DNA from: Mesocentrotus franciscanus
Lineage: Eukaryota > Echinodermata > Echinoidea > Camarodonta > Strongylocentrotidae
Direction of reading: 5' to 3'
DNA: 64,000 nucleotides
Assembly (NCBI GenBank): GCA_037976565.1
Contig: CP137672.1
Coordinates: 24,769,134 to 24,833,133 of the forward strand
Positions 46,703 to 60,800 of the stretch are shown here, one piece after another. The number at the start of each line of letters is the position of its first letter. The first letter of the stretch is position 1. Both the position numbers and the translations under genes were made by a program. The notes beneath the pieces were generated by a model. It saw only the letters and a program-made list of their open reading frames with translations. It made no database searches and had not been told where the DNA came from.

Positions 46703-47504
46703 TTAGCGGATATAACGCATGTACACAGAGCTGCGCCACCTTCCCATTGCCATTATCTGTTCTGGGGGAACGCCTTTCAGGGCCGCTGTGGTTGCCGCTC
46801 CGATTCGAAAGGAGTGTGTGCCATATTGGCTACCACTGTACCCGTTGTGCTGTAGGGTTTTCTTCAGAACTGAACTAAATTGATACCTAGTTACAGGGGC
46901 CCCATCACGATGACAAAATAACGGACCATCTATATCAGGTCTTACACGGAGGTATGCTTTCATGGCTTTCACAGGGCACTTTTCATCTGTCCCATTGCTA
47001 CCGATATTGATCGTGGTTCCTTGCCCGTATTGGTCGGTTTTTGAGAATCTAATACGTACTAGCAGGCTTCCCTTCGGGCCACTGCAAAATTTGATGTCAT
47101 CCTCGCTATGACCTTGTTTAAGTCATCGCCCTTCCTTTGAATCGTGAATTCTCCCACTCTCAGAAACCCAAAAATGCTAATAAATATGATGCGTGAAACA
47201 TCATTGATTCGTAGTGAGAATAGCATACAAGGTATAATGTTGGTATGATTGTCTCTAAAAGTTCCCAAGTTATGGGTCTTCTACTGTCTACCATAGATCT
47301 GTCGCGCCTGCTCCCTTCCTGCATTTTCTTAATTAAGAAATGTTTAGTTGGGTCCGCCCAGCTGTACATATTGTGTAAATATGATAACGCTGCGACATGC
47401 TTTGTGATGGTTGATGATGATTTCCCATTAATGGAGAGGTGTGCGATGAATGCCATAACCTGTGTAGTTGTTGTAGGCCATGATGTATTCAGTTGTCTAT
47501 TCAA
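46703..47504 (-). pseudogene. Tyrosine recombinase of the mobile element, frameshifted
   Basis: The N-terminal core-binding part (LSINGKSSSTITKHVAALSY) and catalytic part are in different frames. A one-base shift lies in the TTTTTGGG run (about 47164-47172), just before the first catalytic Arg (FLRVGEF). A second shift lies near 47080-47110. The C-terminal part is intact: GTHSFRIGAATTAALKG (H-x-x-R), MGRWRSS and the Tyr nucleophile in VYMRYIR, then stop. The family cuts and rejoins DNA through a 3'-phosphotyrosine link. Confidence 0.85.
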
Positions 47505-47596
47505 TCGAAACTCTTGAAATGAGTCTACAGCACTCTGGTATGCCCGCTGTGATCCCTCTGCTAAGGACTGTCCTAGTAGTCTATGTGTTTCTGCTG

Positions 47597-47983
47597 CTAG
47601 GTCAGCACTATTCCGTAGGTATACGACTTGGTCGGTCTCGTGCTCCTGGTGCTAGTTTGCGGAATCGCCCCATCTTGCATTGGCTGTGCATGTGAAGGCG
47701 GCTGGCTTGATGACTGGTTCGCTCCAGTTGTCTCGTTTCCACTGTATTGTGGTCCGTCAGTCTCCGGAGCCGGGTTTATGCTGGTAGTGGCTGAGCGTCC
47801 ACTGCTGGGGTTACCGCTCGAGTGTCTCGCCCGTTTTGGCCGCCCCGCCCGCCGGGGAGTTGAGGTGCCGAGTACGTCTTGAGTGGTGTCGTTGCTAGAC
47901 TGCCTTAATCTTGTAGACTGTCTAGGCCTAGCAATCTTTGGTTGGCGGGCCACCCGGCTCTGGCTTGATTTCCGCTTTCCCAT
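47597..47983 (-). CDS. Basic low-complexity frame upstream of the recombinase
   Basis: A 128-codon frame beginning MGKRKSSQSRVARQPKIARP and rich in Ser, Thr, Pro, Arg and Gln. No recognised domain. Its place before the recombinase suggests a first product or N-terminal extension of the element, gag-like or DNA-binding. It could be joined to the recombinase by a frameshift or a splice. Confidence 0.45.
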   Translation of the reverse strand: MGKRKSSQSRVARQPKIARPRQSTRLRQSSNDTTQDVLGTSTPRRAGRPKRARHSSGNPSSGRSATTSINPAPETDGPQYSGNETTGANQSSSQPPSHAQPMQDGAIPQTSTRSTRPTKSYTYGIVLT

Positions 47984-48118
47984 CTTTCGATATACTGGGA
48001 TTTCCTCTCGTTATTTAGACTTATCTGTATACTCAATTGTAGAGCCTTCTCGAAAAGGACTTCTCCGAGCGGAGATAAAGTCGAAAGTGAGAAAATCTTG
48101 CACACGGCGTTCCCACGC

Positions 48119-48406
48119 TTACTGCGCGCATAACTCCACCGTTGTAGATTCGCTGGCTGTGCGCATTTTCGGTTTCTTTACAGAGGTAAATTTCACATGT
48201 CGCTGTCCCACAAAGGCACCGCTTAAACAGCTGTAAAAGGCGCGCGCTATTTCTGGCCTATGCCAGCAATTGTTTTGTCTATCCTTGACTCTCCCAGAAT
48301 TACTCTGATCATTTATTATGATCACGTTATTCTCAGGGTGGACTTCATCTTCATTGCTACCGGGGCTAGATTCGATAAGATTCGCTTTTTCTAGCCCCGT
48401 CAACAT
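48119..48406 (-). CDS. Short frame at the 5' end of the element, unknown
   Basis: A 95-codon frame beginning MLTGLEKANLIESSPGSNED, with a central RPEIARAFYSCLSGAFVG. No domain recognised. Same strand as the recombinase and SGNH genes, ending 136 bases before the next frame, so probably part of the element. Confidence 0.35.
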   Translation of the reverse strand: MLTGLEKANLIESSPGSNEDEVHPENNVIIINDQSNSGRVKDRQNNCWHRPEIARAFYSCLSGAFVGQRHVKFTSVKKPKMRTASESTTVELCAQ

Positions 48407-48420
48407 TATTTACTTTTTTT

Positions 48421-50664
48421 ATTTTTTAATGTTGATGTTTGTTAACTGATGTAGATTTTCATTGTTCTTTTATGTTTATGTATCTGTTTTTCATTTGCTT
48501 TATGTGTCAAATGTGTACAATGTATTTTCTTACCTTGTATATTTTCTGGTTTTTAATGTGGAAAATAAATGAAATGAAATATTTAGCTGACGGCGTCATT
48601 AGACGGACATATGTAGTGACAACATGAGTCATTAAGTAGACATGGTCATTAGCAGGACATTTTCGCGTCCTGTTAACGATTGAACAATATAAGTACTGCC
48701 CTCTACGTACGTTTGCAGGCAGATGAAAGTTAAAGGCCTCCCAAGAAACAAAAGTTGTTTTCATTAGTCATTAGTTTAATTCGTTATATTGTTTTGAATT
48801 TAGGATTGGGGTTGATATACCAGTTTTTATGATGTCCGGTTGATGTACCATGTAGGGTTGTAGAGTAATCGTGTACTTTTAAGAATGCTACCAGTTGTCT
48901 GATGATCGCTTACAAGGCGTGAAACTCGGAGTAGCAACCATGTTCCGTTAGTCAGCCTTATTCAATATATAGTTTTGCTCTGCCTAGGCATTGAGCACTG
49001 TACGGAAGGATAGAGCAAAGCTAAGTATTTATGTATATATATAGGTTTGAAATATTCTTTAACTCTGACAATCAAATGGATACGATTTGTGTAACGTGTA
49101 ACGCATATTAGGATTGTGATTTTATAACTGATTAACACAAATTGGTTTTTATTTTTAAAGAAAAAATAATAAAAGTTAACAATTCAGAAAGATTTCTCAC
49201 GGTGATATCCGCCAACTTAAGGTGTGTAAAGATTAGTTTAATACGATTGGTACTTTTTAATTGTATTACCACTCAAACATGTGAATAGAACATCACTATT
49301 CTGATTAACCTTCGATGTACAGTATGGGTAAGGTTTGAAATATGATCTTGTCTTCAACTGTCCTTTACCCATAGCTATTTCCTAGTATGTATCACTGTTT
49401 AATAACTTAACAAAAAAAATATTTTGATCCAGGATTCTAGGAATTATACACTGTACATAAAAGGAAAGAGCAAAATATCACAGAAAGTGTTGGACTATTT
49501 CTAATGCAGTAAATTGTGCCGTTCAGGAATAAGAACGATTTAATTACGTGATCATTGTAGTTCCTAAATTGGCAATGCGGTGTGAAATTTGTAATCACTA
49601 TTTTGTGTAAAATTTGCAAATTTTGGTTGAATATAGTGATTTAAATTCACCGCAGTTTCAAATACATTTTTATTTTTTTAACCATGTACGATTGGTTCAT
49701 AAAAATAACTGGAACTAATTGAGGATGAAAAAGTCATTTATTTCGACCTTTAAAATACTGGTAACTGCTATGATTTTTAAAAACATCCCAGTAGTTATCG
49801 CAGTGTTACTTGCACAGACTGCTAATTTTGTAAATGAAAAAGGCTTTAAAAATTAACTGATTTTTAAAGATTAGATATACATGTATTTACTTGTTTATTC
49901 CAATTTACACCAAATGATAATTAAATGATTATCATTATAGGAAGAGAAAGAACGCAATGTAAAATGACTTAAAATGAATTTAAAATTACATTACATTATG
50001 TACATTATTTTTCACAATGCCACGAAGATTTGTTTTAAAATAAATAGTATAGCAATTGAAATTACGCACAATTAAAAAAAAATTGTGTGTTACAAAAAGA
50101 TATATTATACTTTCGACATTGAAGAATTAATTTCAAAAGCGTACCTGTTTTCGTTTGTATCACTTTCCCTCTCATTTATATAACCATAAAATGCATATCG
50201 TAGTGTACAATAGTAATTGTCCAGTGGACAATAATTGATTAGAAGTCTAACTAAAATAGTAGAATGAATTTAGTAGAATGAGTATCAAGAAGTATAACAG
50301 CACGATATTAATCGGAAATGCGCTTCCAACCTCATTCAACACTTGCTGATGCTAACAATAATTTAGCGGAGTGATACAAGAACCTAAAATAACAACAACA
50401 AAAAACAATGAGTTAAACAATATGACCTAAAATTGGTAGTTTGGACAAGGATTTTGTATCTCTTGTTTATCATTTTTTTTTTATCCTTAGCTGAATCAAG
50501 TTTTGAATGTATTGACTTTTTGAAACATTCTTTAATGTCGATTACAATAATGGCCACTGGAAATATGGTCAAATATATTTACATAGAATCAATTTCTTTT
50601 TACTTAATTCACTGTCAGTACTTTCAAAATTCGTCATTACCATGGTCAATATCCTAACTTCATT
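48421..50664. other. No gene recognised; downstream of copy 2
   Basis: AT-rich sequence following the stop codon of copy 2 on the minus strand. It likely includes the 3' UTR near 50664. An AATAAA on the minus strand lies near 49675, too far to assign with confidence. No LRR or SRCR exon seen on either strand. Confidence 0.4.
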
Positions 50665-51823
50665 TTAAAGATGACCACCATTGTTGAGTTCGGTCAAGGA
50701 GATAACTTTCACACTCGCTCTTTTTGCTGTCATATCATCAACTTTCGGTTTTGTTGTAGCTTGTTCAGGCTTTTTCTTGTTTTCGATATAATTTACAAAC
50801 GTGTACAGTATAGGATTAATTGAGGAGTTGATTGGGATGATGAATATCACACTCCAAGCATAGAGGGATGTCGGTAGGACAACCAGACTGGATTGAGTGA
50901 GAATACCCATAACTATGATGGGCATCCAGCAGGCAAAATCGGTTCCAACGATAAATGCCATTTTTCTAGCAACTTTGATTTCTCGATTACGTAAAGCAGT
51001 ATTCGCCACAGATTGTGTTGATCTCTTCACCTCTATAAACATCATTATATAACATATTAAGATAATAATGAATAGAATCATGTTAACACCGACAAATGTT
51101 GCAATGGCGTAGAGCCAGGATGGACGAAGAGTGCTCTCGTCAACTACATACTCAAAATAGAATTCATTATGTAATACATCCTCTTTAAACTCAAGCCTTC
51201 CTATCTCTTCAGACTCGGCGTGTAGTGGCAAACCAACACAAACATCGGATAGTCCGTAAAATCCGGGCAAATCCGATGGAACCAAATTGGGTATAACACT
51301 GAGTATGCACATGACTAACCATAATAACATCATGATAATTCTGGCTGATTTCACAGTGAAACGGTACCTACTGAAAGGAAATATAATACAGACGAATCGA
51401 TCGACCGTCATTAATGCCAATGTGAAAACAGAACATTCGCTGGATAGAAAAGCTAGGAAACTCGAAAATTTGCACAAATGCGATTCACGCCAGATAGGTG
51501 CACTCAAGAAATAGAAACTGCCGAAATAGATATCTGCTGATGTGATGATTATCATATAGATACCCATGAGACAGTCTGCCACGGCTAAGTTCATGATTAA
51601 GAGAGTTTGGACGGTGAGCTGTTGCTCCTGGCGAAGGCGTAGTACCAGGACAGTCAGGTTGCCGATGAGAGATGTAAGTCCTATGACCCAGCCGGCGATT
51701 CTTAAGACAACGTTCGGATAGAGCCTGCCACATGTTTCCAGAGGACTTGTGGGAGACGTCCTAGCGCAAGTGACGTTTTCTCTTTGATCAAGAAGACAAC
51801 ACAGCCTGTTATCAGAAGTGGAT
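50665..51823 (-). CDS. Copy 2 terminal exon: LGR-type hinge and 7TM GPCR domain
   Basis: A 1159-base last exon of 385 codons plus stop. It starts with a Cys hinge (RLCC at residues 6-9, Cys 19, Cys 31) as in LGRs. TM1 spans about 39-61 with GN at 54-55. TM2 has LAVAD (79-83). Cys 117 and Cys 195 would form the ECL1-ECL2 disulfide, with [18 protein letters not shown] in ECL2. TM3 ends DRF where DRY/ERW is common. TM6 has TDFACWMPI and TM7 has [11 protein letters not shown]. These motifs fit relaxin-receptor/GRL101-type LGRs, class A GPCRs in the plasma membrane. No lesion is visible. Acceptor CTTTCAG. Confidence 0.93.
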
Positions 51824-54800
51824 CTGAAAGAGAAGCGAAGATGTGTTTATATAGAGGGTATTTCCTTTTAAATGTGCCAAATTTTTAAATTCTTTGTTAA
51901 TTATCTGAATGAAATCAACTATTGATTCTAAAAGACCTAAAGAGCATATGTCTATAAGAGAACCTGGCGTTTTATTAGGCATTATTAAATGTTTGGTTTT
52001 GACCAAGTTGAGCTACTCAAGACATCAGCGAATCGGCGATGGGGTACATCTATGAATACAAATATACTTACATGGCTTTCAAAAATGTCAGGCCAGTCAG
52101 TACGTTTCCTCGGATCGATTGTAGTTGTAAATCCAGAAGTAAACTGTTCATAATTAGGCAAATGAATAGACAGTGTCAAGTTTTTGATTATTAACAAGTT
52201 AAATCTATTTTGAAATTAAATTCAATTTTGTATATTTTCATTAAAGTTATGCTGTTATATATATATGTATATGAACGTTTGTTTGTTTGTTTGACTTTAA
52301 AAGATACAAATTCAAACTCAAATTACAAAAATTCGAACAATAACAAAAACAGTTGATAACATGTTTACAAAAGTAATTAACTAGAAAGTCATGTACAATT
52401 ATGTCATACAATAAACATTTACGAAGCATACAAATAAGATAAGAAATATATAGTAAATATTTTTAATAAATTAGAGAGGTAATTTAGAACGCAGGAGACC
52501 ACCATCGTGAGCGGTTAGGCTCGAGATGGATGGCGGCCTCATAAAAAAAAGGATTTGTGACATAACTCTCTTGGGATAACTGAGTGATCAAGTGGGTGCA
52601 GTGCAAGTGTAGGTGTGGGTGCAGAATGCAGTTGCATGCTAAAGTATAAAAATAAGTCACGGTTTTATACTAATTGAAAGAGTGGGGAGCGTATGATTGT
52701 ATTTTTTTGGAAATGCACATTGTAACGTGGTGTAAATGCTCATTCAAAGTCAAAGTTTCATCTATAAGTACTCCCAAAAACTTGGACTTAGTTTTCTTTT
52801 CTAGTAGCATATCATCGATTTGAGTATATATCGGTGTATCTGTATTATGAGAATGATGTTTAAAATACATGAAATCAGTCTTTTTTGTATTATGAGAAAG
52901 TTTATTGGACTTAAACAAGTTTGATACTTTGTTAATTTCGTAATTCAAAGTACTGTTTAAAGAATTAAGGTCTTTATGAGAATAAAATATATTTGTGTCA
53001 TCGGCAAATAAGATAAAAGAAAGAAGGGGGATTTATTGATAATATCATTTACATAAAGAAGAAATAATAGTGGACCTAAGATGGAGCCTTGAGGAACACC
53101 GCATTGAATCAAAAGAGCATCAGAATCATAACTATTGAATATAACATATTGTTTTCTGTTTGTTAAATTATCTTTAAACCATAAGAGTGGCTGACCCCGA
53201 ATTCCATAATGACTGAGTTTGGAGAGTAGAACACGTGATTGACCGTATCGAATGCTTTACTCAAGTCACAGAATATACCTATAACATGTACTTTGTTAGC
53301 TATGGCACTTGTAATTTTGTCATAAATTTGAATTAATGCTAAGTCAGTTGAGTAATTTTTCCTGAAGCCATATTGATTTGAATTGAGTATTTTGTGTTTA
53401 GTGATAAATTTATGTAGCCTATTATGAAAGATTTTTTTTCTAAAACTTTGGATATACTTGGAAGTAGGGAAATCGGACGATAGTTACTAATTTCGTGGGG
53501 ATCATTTTTTGAGAATGGGATTGACTTTAGCTATTTTTAATAGATCAGGGAAAACACCTTGTGATAACGAGTGATTAAATATGTGAGTTAGAGGCTTTGC
53601 AAGTGGGTAAATTATTTCTTTTAGGAGAGACATACTTATTTTATCGAAACCGTGAGATTTTGAGTTGTTAAGAGATTGGGTAATATTAATAATTTCGCTA
53701 GGATTTGTCGGGTTTAAAAAGAGAGAGTCTTGGTTTTGATTGGAAAGTGAGCGTGAGTTCTGTTAATTTTGCTGGCGAGTTCAGGACAGATATTTGTAAA
53801 AAAAAATGAATTAAATGAATTTGCATGAAAACTATGGTCATGTATTTTAGTGCCATTTAATGTGATATCATCCGTGGGTGGGGAATCTGTTTTTTTCCCA
53901 TAACCTCTTTGATGATTTTCCAAGTTGCATTAGTGTTTGAACTGGCCCCTTTTTATTCCATTAGAAAAATGAAATCTACGGGATGTACGAATAAGTTTTG
54001 AAATTTGTTGCGATAAATTGTATATGTGTTCAGGTTAGTGTCAGTTGGATTTCGTAAATGTAATTTGTAGAGGCGATTTCGTGTTTGTATTAATATCAAT
54101 AAACCTTTCGTTATCCAAGGATTCCTGGGTTTATTTCGCTTATTTTTTATTTTGCCTAAAGGGATATTCTTTTCATAATAATATTGCAGTTTGTTACTAA
54201 AATGTTTATATTCGGTATTGACATCATTTACATTATATACATCAGCCCATCCCTGTAAAAATAAATCCTGTTTCAGCAATTCTATATTACGTTTGAATTC
54301 TTTGCGATATATAAGCTCATCAAATGATTTAAGGCAACTTATTTTGCATTCACAAGTTAAAAATGTGAATAGGTGATCGGAAACTTCAGAACACAATATT
54401 CCACCGATGGTTTTGTTATTTTGTACGTTTGAAAAAATATTGTCAACCTGAGTTGATGAATGTCAATTTATTCTGGTGGGTTTATTAATAATCGAAAAAA
54501 AATCCGTATGAGTGCATCAACTGCATACAATTGGTTGAACCCATCGAAAGAGTAAAATATCAACAAACTTATACTGTATTTCGGGGAAGAGTTTCAATGA
54601 TGCGCGTAAATACATACTCTAATATAATGTATGTACATACATATCGTACGGGGGTTAAATACACTTATAAAGGAAATCATGTAATATCTACTGCGTACAC
54701 TATAACCTCCTAAACTGTTACCATAATTTCTATAACGTTAGAAATCACCTTACGTCATAGAACAGAAAGCTATCATTATTCTTGTACTTACATATACTCC

Positions 54801-57800
54801 AGACTTATCGTGTTAACGAATACGCCAGGATCGATGCGAGTGATTGGATTGTTGCTCAATTCACTGTGGATGAAATAAATATTCATTGAAATATGATTTT
54901 AAGAGTTATTTCTATATCTCCAACAATTTTATATTGATTTCTTTTAATATCAATGATAACAATATATTGTTATACTACAATATTCTTATTTCAATTCAAA
55001 TGATAGTTCGATTCAGTGTGCAAAACAAAGGCATGTACCATACACCAAAATGTCTACGTGGTATTTTGAGATGAAATGTAAATATTTACTTCATTTGTCT
55101 GGCCCAAGGAATAAGGTGATCGGGTTGTTAAAGGAAAGCTATTTCAATCTTACTTATACCAAACAATAGTCTCCCAATTCAATAATTAATTTGTATCAAT
55201 TATTTGCCAATCATTCATTAAGATAACTGTACTTGTCCATGAACGCTATACATTTTCGTCTCAAATATACCCACTGATATCCCACCATTGAAAGGTCATT
55301 AAATTGTCAAACAAAAAGGAATAAAATGGAAAAAGACGCTGAAATGTAAGCGTTAAAAATTTACAACTTACAGAATTAAGAGGTTAATTTGGTCCTGGAA
55401 GTCACCTTTAGCTATGTGCTTGATGTCATTGCTTGAGAGGTTCCTAAAAATATGAATAAGACAAGTTTGTTATTATACAGTCGCTGGCGTGGCAGGGTGG
55501 ATTATCTTTTGGATCATTCACCAACAAACCGAGACAATGACAAAAAGACCTTAACACAGTTTATATTTACTGCTGAGGTTAAAGTATTAGGACCATCTGT
55601 AGTAGAAGTAGTATTAATATTAGTAGGGGCAGTAGTATTGATAAAAGTAGTAGTATGTAGTAGTAGTAGTAGTAATAGTAGTAATGGTAGTAGTAGTAGT
55701 TAGTAGAATGAGTAACAATAGCCTTCAATGGCTTTTAAATATTGTTCATCATTTTCTGAAATCGTTACGAGTTTTAGTGTTCAATTTTTGTTTTTCTGGC
55801 AAATAATTTAAACAGCAATCTATTACATCTCATTTGTAACTTCAGTATTGATTTCATTATTTAATTAACAGCTAATGGCGAAGCGTTTTTATTTTCTCGA
55901 TTATCGCGACTACTAATAGGTGACGTTATAGAGAATTTTACATTTCATCAAAGTAATCAATTAATTACTGTAAATTCTTACAATCTTTCCAGTTCAGGTA
56001 GTCCGTCAAATATTCCACTCAATGTAACGAGGTTGTTTTCCTGAAGTCGCCTGTGTTAACATAAAAAGTATGGGAAATAAAACCTTTTGCTTGAAAAGCA
56101 TCAATATTTTCCGATAATGGACACATTTTTTTATATTTAGTCGATATATAACTTTCATTTTTACTTCTTATTTCGCTATACGCACACTTTATTACACACA
56201 TAGTAAGTTCATTGGTTTACGATCATCATTAGAATAATTTTCTAGTTGATATTCCATATTAAGATTGTTATTATGATACAAGACAGACAAAAGAACCCTT
56301 TTCTCGAATACTTACAATCGATGGATGTCCAGACCGTAGAGGGACCTGTTCTGGATCATACGTATCCGATTATTCTCTATGTGTCTACAAAAGAAATTAT
56401 ATAATGTGGAAATATTCAGCTGAATATATATAGCGTAAGCTTCTATGTTATTATCCTCCATCATAATTTCCATTTCTTTTTTCAAGCAAAACAAAAGGCA
56501 TTTGCAAGAGTAGTAATAGATTGACAACCTTTGTAAAATACACGATTAATTGCAAAGATATAAAGATTTATTGGTGTGAGAATATGTTTTGGTTTTATTT
56601 TTTTTGCAGATATTGCTCGTGGAGCAGTGTATGATAATTTCTGAAAATTAATATACATGTATATGTGAACAGATAAGCACTATCGGGCTAATGTAGTTAA
56701 TAAAGTCTGGACGGTATACTTCTAACATTCAATTAGTTACTATGTAACAGTAATGGTATAATTCGAGAATGAAAATATGTAATGATAGACAAACTTACAA
56801 GACATCCACAGTGCCAGAGAATACATCTTCTGTTATCATGGTGATATTGTTGTCGTTCAGATAACTGATATAAAGAAAAATACAAAGAAGCATCATCTTA
56901 AATTGATAATAAATAAGCGATAACGGATAACTGATTTCTATATAATCTTTTCAAATACCCTGTACAAATTTTGATGTGAATTGAAAACACATAATTTGAA
57001 TAAATAGTTCTTAACTTTATGGGTCCCATGATTGGTTCTTTATTTGGTTGCAAAAATAAACACCAAAAGAGAAAGATTGTATATTTTGATATTATAAATC
57101 TGAAAGTTCGTTAAATATTTCTTCAGATTTCTCTCTATTGGACGTGACATATTTAATTGTATTGTTTAATTTTTTATAGATTATTGACAGAAAAAATATT
57201 ATCCAAACACAAGAATTTTACTTTAATTTGAAATCCTTTTACTTTGTTGTACTTAATCCTTTGGATTAATTGTTGTTAATTATAAAACTCAATTTCATTT
57301 TTACCCTGATATTTGTTTCATGTCATGATGTTTACTTTCAGTATATTTCGCTGTAATGTGTTACTACGGTATGAATGACATAATTTCCTTATAAGAGTGG
57401 TAAATAAATTCCAATGTCTACTTCTGATTCAAATTAAAGTGTTAATAAGTCAATATCTTTTAATTCTGATAATACTCACAGGTTCTCCAGTGATGGCAGT
57501 CCATGAAATGCTCCGTTATAAATTTCCATTATATTGTTATACTCCAGGCTCCTACAAAATTAAACAATAATCTGAAAGTTATGCGGTCGTGGCATGTTAC
57601 TGAAAAGGCTGTTGATATATTCTTTTGTCAAAATAACCGCTTATGGGGCATTAAGAGGAATTGTGGAATAAGTATAAGGGAAAGAAAAGAACAGGTGATG
57701 ATGGCTTGGAGTTTTATTAAACACTTACACGAGACTGGCTTTTGTTTTCGGTGTTGTGTACACCAATAAAATGAACTGAAGGCAAGGAAAAGAAATCTGA

Positions 57801-60800
57801 AAACACTTCCACGAGCTCAGTTATACATCTCCTTCCACCACACATCACGCACAAAAAGGACGCCCACATACATATAGCCCACATACATATAAACTCGGAA
57901 ATAGTACTAGCTATAGATAACAGTGCACTTAATATTATCAATATAATTATTATCAATTCAAAGCAACGCACACATTTCATTTCCAAGTGATCTGCGAAGA
58001 AAAACAAATCTATATTATTTACAATACATTACATATTGTGAACATAGGGCATATTATTAGCGCATTCGAATACAGAGTTCACCCTCCCCTCTCCCGAAAG
58101 AGAATGACATATTTGACATATAACATTCCATCATGAATTACGAATTTGGCCAGGTGTGCATATTGTTTTTAACCAATATGTCCCCCTCCCCCAATACAAT
58201 TGGCTGAAATTCATGAAAATATAGATTTAAAGTCGACAATTTAGATGGCAGAAGGTGAGGTCCAGATTATACTTGCTCAAATCTCAGAAAAAATATGCAT
58301 GAAACTGCCATAATTTCCTTCATTTTAAGAATCTCATATCACCTCCATGCTTGTATATATGTATATACTTACAACGTAAGGAGTTTTGGCAAGTAGGAGA
58401 ACAGCTTGGCAGAAATCGACGTGATTTGATTGTATGACATGTCACTGAGTGAAAGATTAGATGAAGGGTCAGGGTTGGTGTATTCAGGATTACTTGTTGA
58501 ACACATTAATGTTGTAAATTGAATTTGAATCTAATTAATGTCAGTGTTATTTACATAATGCTATGAATCATACATTTTCATGAACATAAATACTTTCCAA
58601 CAAATTTCCAGCACTGACATAAAACACGCTGACTGATATTTTAAAAAGTAACATTCATTCAGAATGTTATAATCATAATTTTGTCTAAAGATCAAAAAAA
58701 CTAATCTACTCATTGTAGTTGATAAAAGTTGGACAAGTCATCATTTATTTATTTTTTCTTTACATCGACGACAAGGTATACTATACGCTTTTTCTTGTGC
58801 CTAATGTGATGAGTCATTAGATTATATCCTTAAAAAAGTAAAGAGCTACATCTCCGCAACAATTCTCCAACTAGTATGTTTTGTCTTAATGATGTCAGAT
58901 GGATGTTGTTATTTATCAGTCGAAACAAAACGGCTGTGTCTATTTGCTACCTCAAATTTGATTTTATCTTCGAAGTAATTTCCCCATTGGTTGCGATAGA
59001 TGAGCACTGACGATAAAATGAAATAAAAGAACAGAGTTTTTGAAACTTACATAAATTCAAGATTCTCAAGTCCTTCAAAGATTCCATCGGGAACACTTAC
59101 AATCATGTTGGAATCAAGCAATCTAAGATAGATGATTCAATCAAAACATTTAGAATAGCGTATGGGATGCGCCGGAATAAAAAAAGTTACTTTATCCCAT
59201 GGTTTAGGCCAATTTCATATCTTCTTAAGATCAAATAATTTTGGCTTTGTTTAATTAGTTTGTAATAATAATGATAATAACAATAACATTAATATTAGTA
59301 ACAAAACTAAATAACAATAACAAATATTATTATTAACATTAGTAGATGTATAAGTACTACTAGTAGTAGTAGTAGTAGTAGTAGTAGTAGCAGTAGTAGT
59401 TTTATTAATAATATTATTGTTATAATAATAATAATACTTCTACTACTACTAATACTACTACTATTACTACTACTACTTCGAACTACGAACTATTATAGAG
59501 ATATCGACTGCTACGAAAGGACTGGCTGTTTTTATACGCTTAAGGGGAAGTTGCATCCGCTGCTATCACCCAGAGGTGCGCCTGAGTGGGCGGCGCGCCG
59601 AGGGGTGATGCCAAAAAGCAGTCGATATCTCGTGTATATACCGAATTGACACCAAAATCTACCGAGAAATCTTACTTATCCTTTTCTTTTTTAAACTATT
59701 TTATGTAAATAAACAGAATAACAACTCACAAATATACTAGGTTCTTCATTTCAGAGAAAGCCGCCTGTGCCAACAAAGCGATGTTGCTCCTTCCGAGAAA
59801 ACTGCATATGACAAACGAATTAAGTTTAAACAATTTACTGGATATACTCAAGAAATAAGGGCAAAAAAGCCAGTGCAAATTATTTTATATCAAACTTTCA
59901 CTAATTGTAGCTTTCATTTGTATAGTATAATTGATTCTCAAAAATAAATAATGCCGAATGAATTTTATAACATAATAATGAATACCTCATATCGATCAAA
60001 AAATTTGCAAAAATGCATTTAAATAAAACATTCTTTTTTTATTATTTAGCAACCAACTTACTGCATTGAGAGCATGAAGAGATTTGAATTATAAGTTTTT
60101 AGGGTAAAAACATGTTGTTCTTCAAAGGAATAACAGCCCTAACAAGGGCTGATGAGCTCCGCTAAGAGCTCTAGGTTTCTGACGTTTCGATCGATATATT
60201 CTCATCGTCTTCAGGAGAATGACTAGAACATTGCCCAATTATGCCAGTGGATGTTTTGCCCTCGAAGGGATCCGATGTGCGGCCCGCTCAAATCGCGCCC
60301 ACTGAAAATGCCCACAAATTTTAATCACTAATTTTAATTCAGAGATTTTTCCGAAATCAAGTAGATTAAGTCACAGGAGAGGTCAAATATGGATCAATAT
60401 CTTACCAAAGGACGCTAGTGCTATGGCTGACAGTGCCATCGAACCAATACCTTGTGATCCACAATCCATTGCCATATGGAACAAAATACAACACTTCCCC
60501 CTTCTCACCCTACCCGGACACCCACTGGACGATAACCTTCTAGGACAACAAACCCCTAGGATAATCACCTACTAGAATTCTACCAACTAGTTCTTTATTA
60601 AGATTAAGAAATTAACAGGACTAAAGAAGAAATGTAAAGACTTCTGAACTTACAGGCTATTTATTTCCCTCTGACACTCCAGGATTTGTCCAAAAGAAAA
60701 ATTAGATGATCCCTCCTCTACTGATGTTCTTTTGAAGAAGAGAACAATTATTTAATGATTAGGTTAAGTAGGAGGTTGATCTCTCTTTAAGGTGTAAAAT

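Larger units (their letters stand above)
44340..48420 (-). mobile_element. Tyrosine-recombinase/SGNH element without a visible reverse transcriptase
   Basis: Reading on the minus strand: a 95-codon frame (48406-48119), a basic Ser/Thr/Pro-rich frame (47983-47597), a broken tyrosine recombinase (47504-46703), an intact SGNH hydrolase (46166-45510), then direct repeats. Known Ngaro-type (DIRS order) retrotransposons pair a tyrosine recombinase with SGNH, but those also carry RT and RNase H, which I do not find here. It is either a deleted Ngaro-like copy or a Crypton-like DNA element that has SGNH. Boundaries are approximate. Confidence 0.7.

Noticed and set aside
46549..46878. 109-codon plus-strand frame
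   Set aside because: Antisense shadow of the recombinase C-terminal region plus AT-rich DNA.
48439..48764. Short hydrophobic frames on both strands
   Set aside because: AT-rich sequence, no signal or splice context, no conservation to test against.
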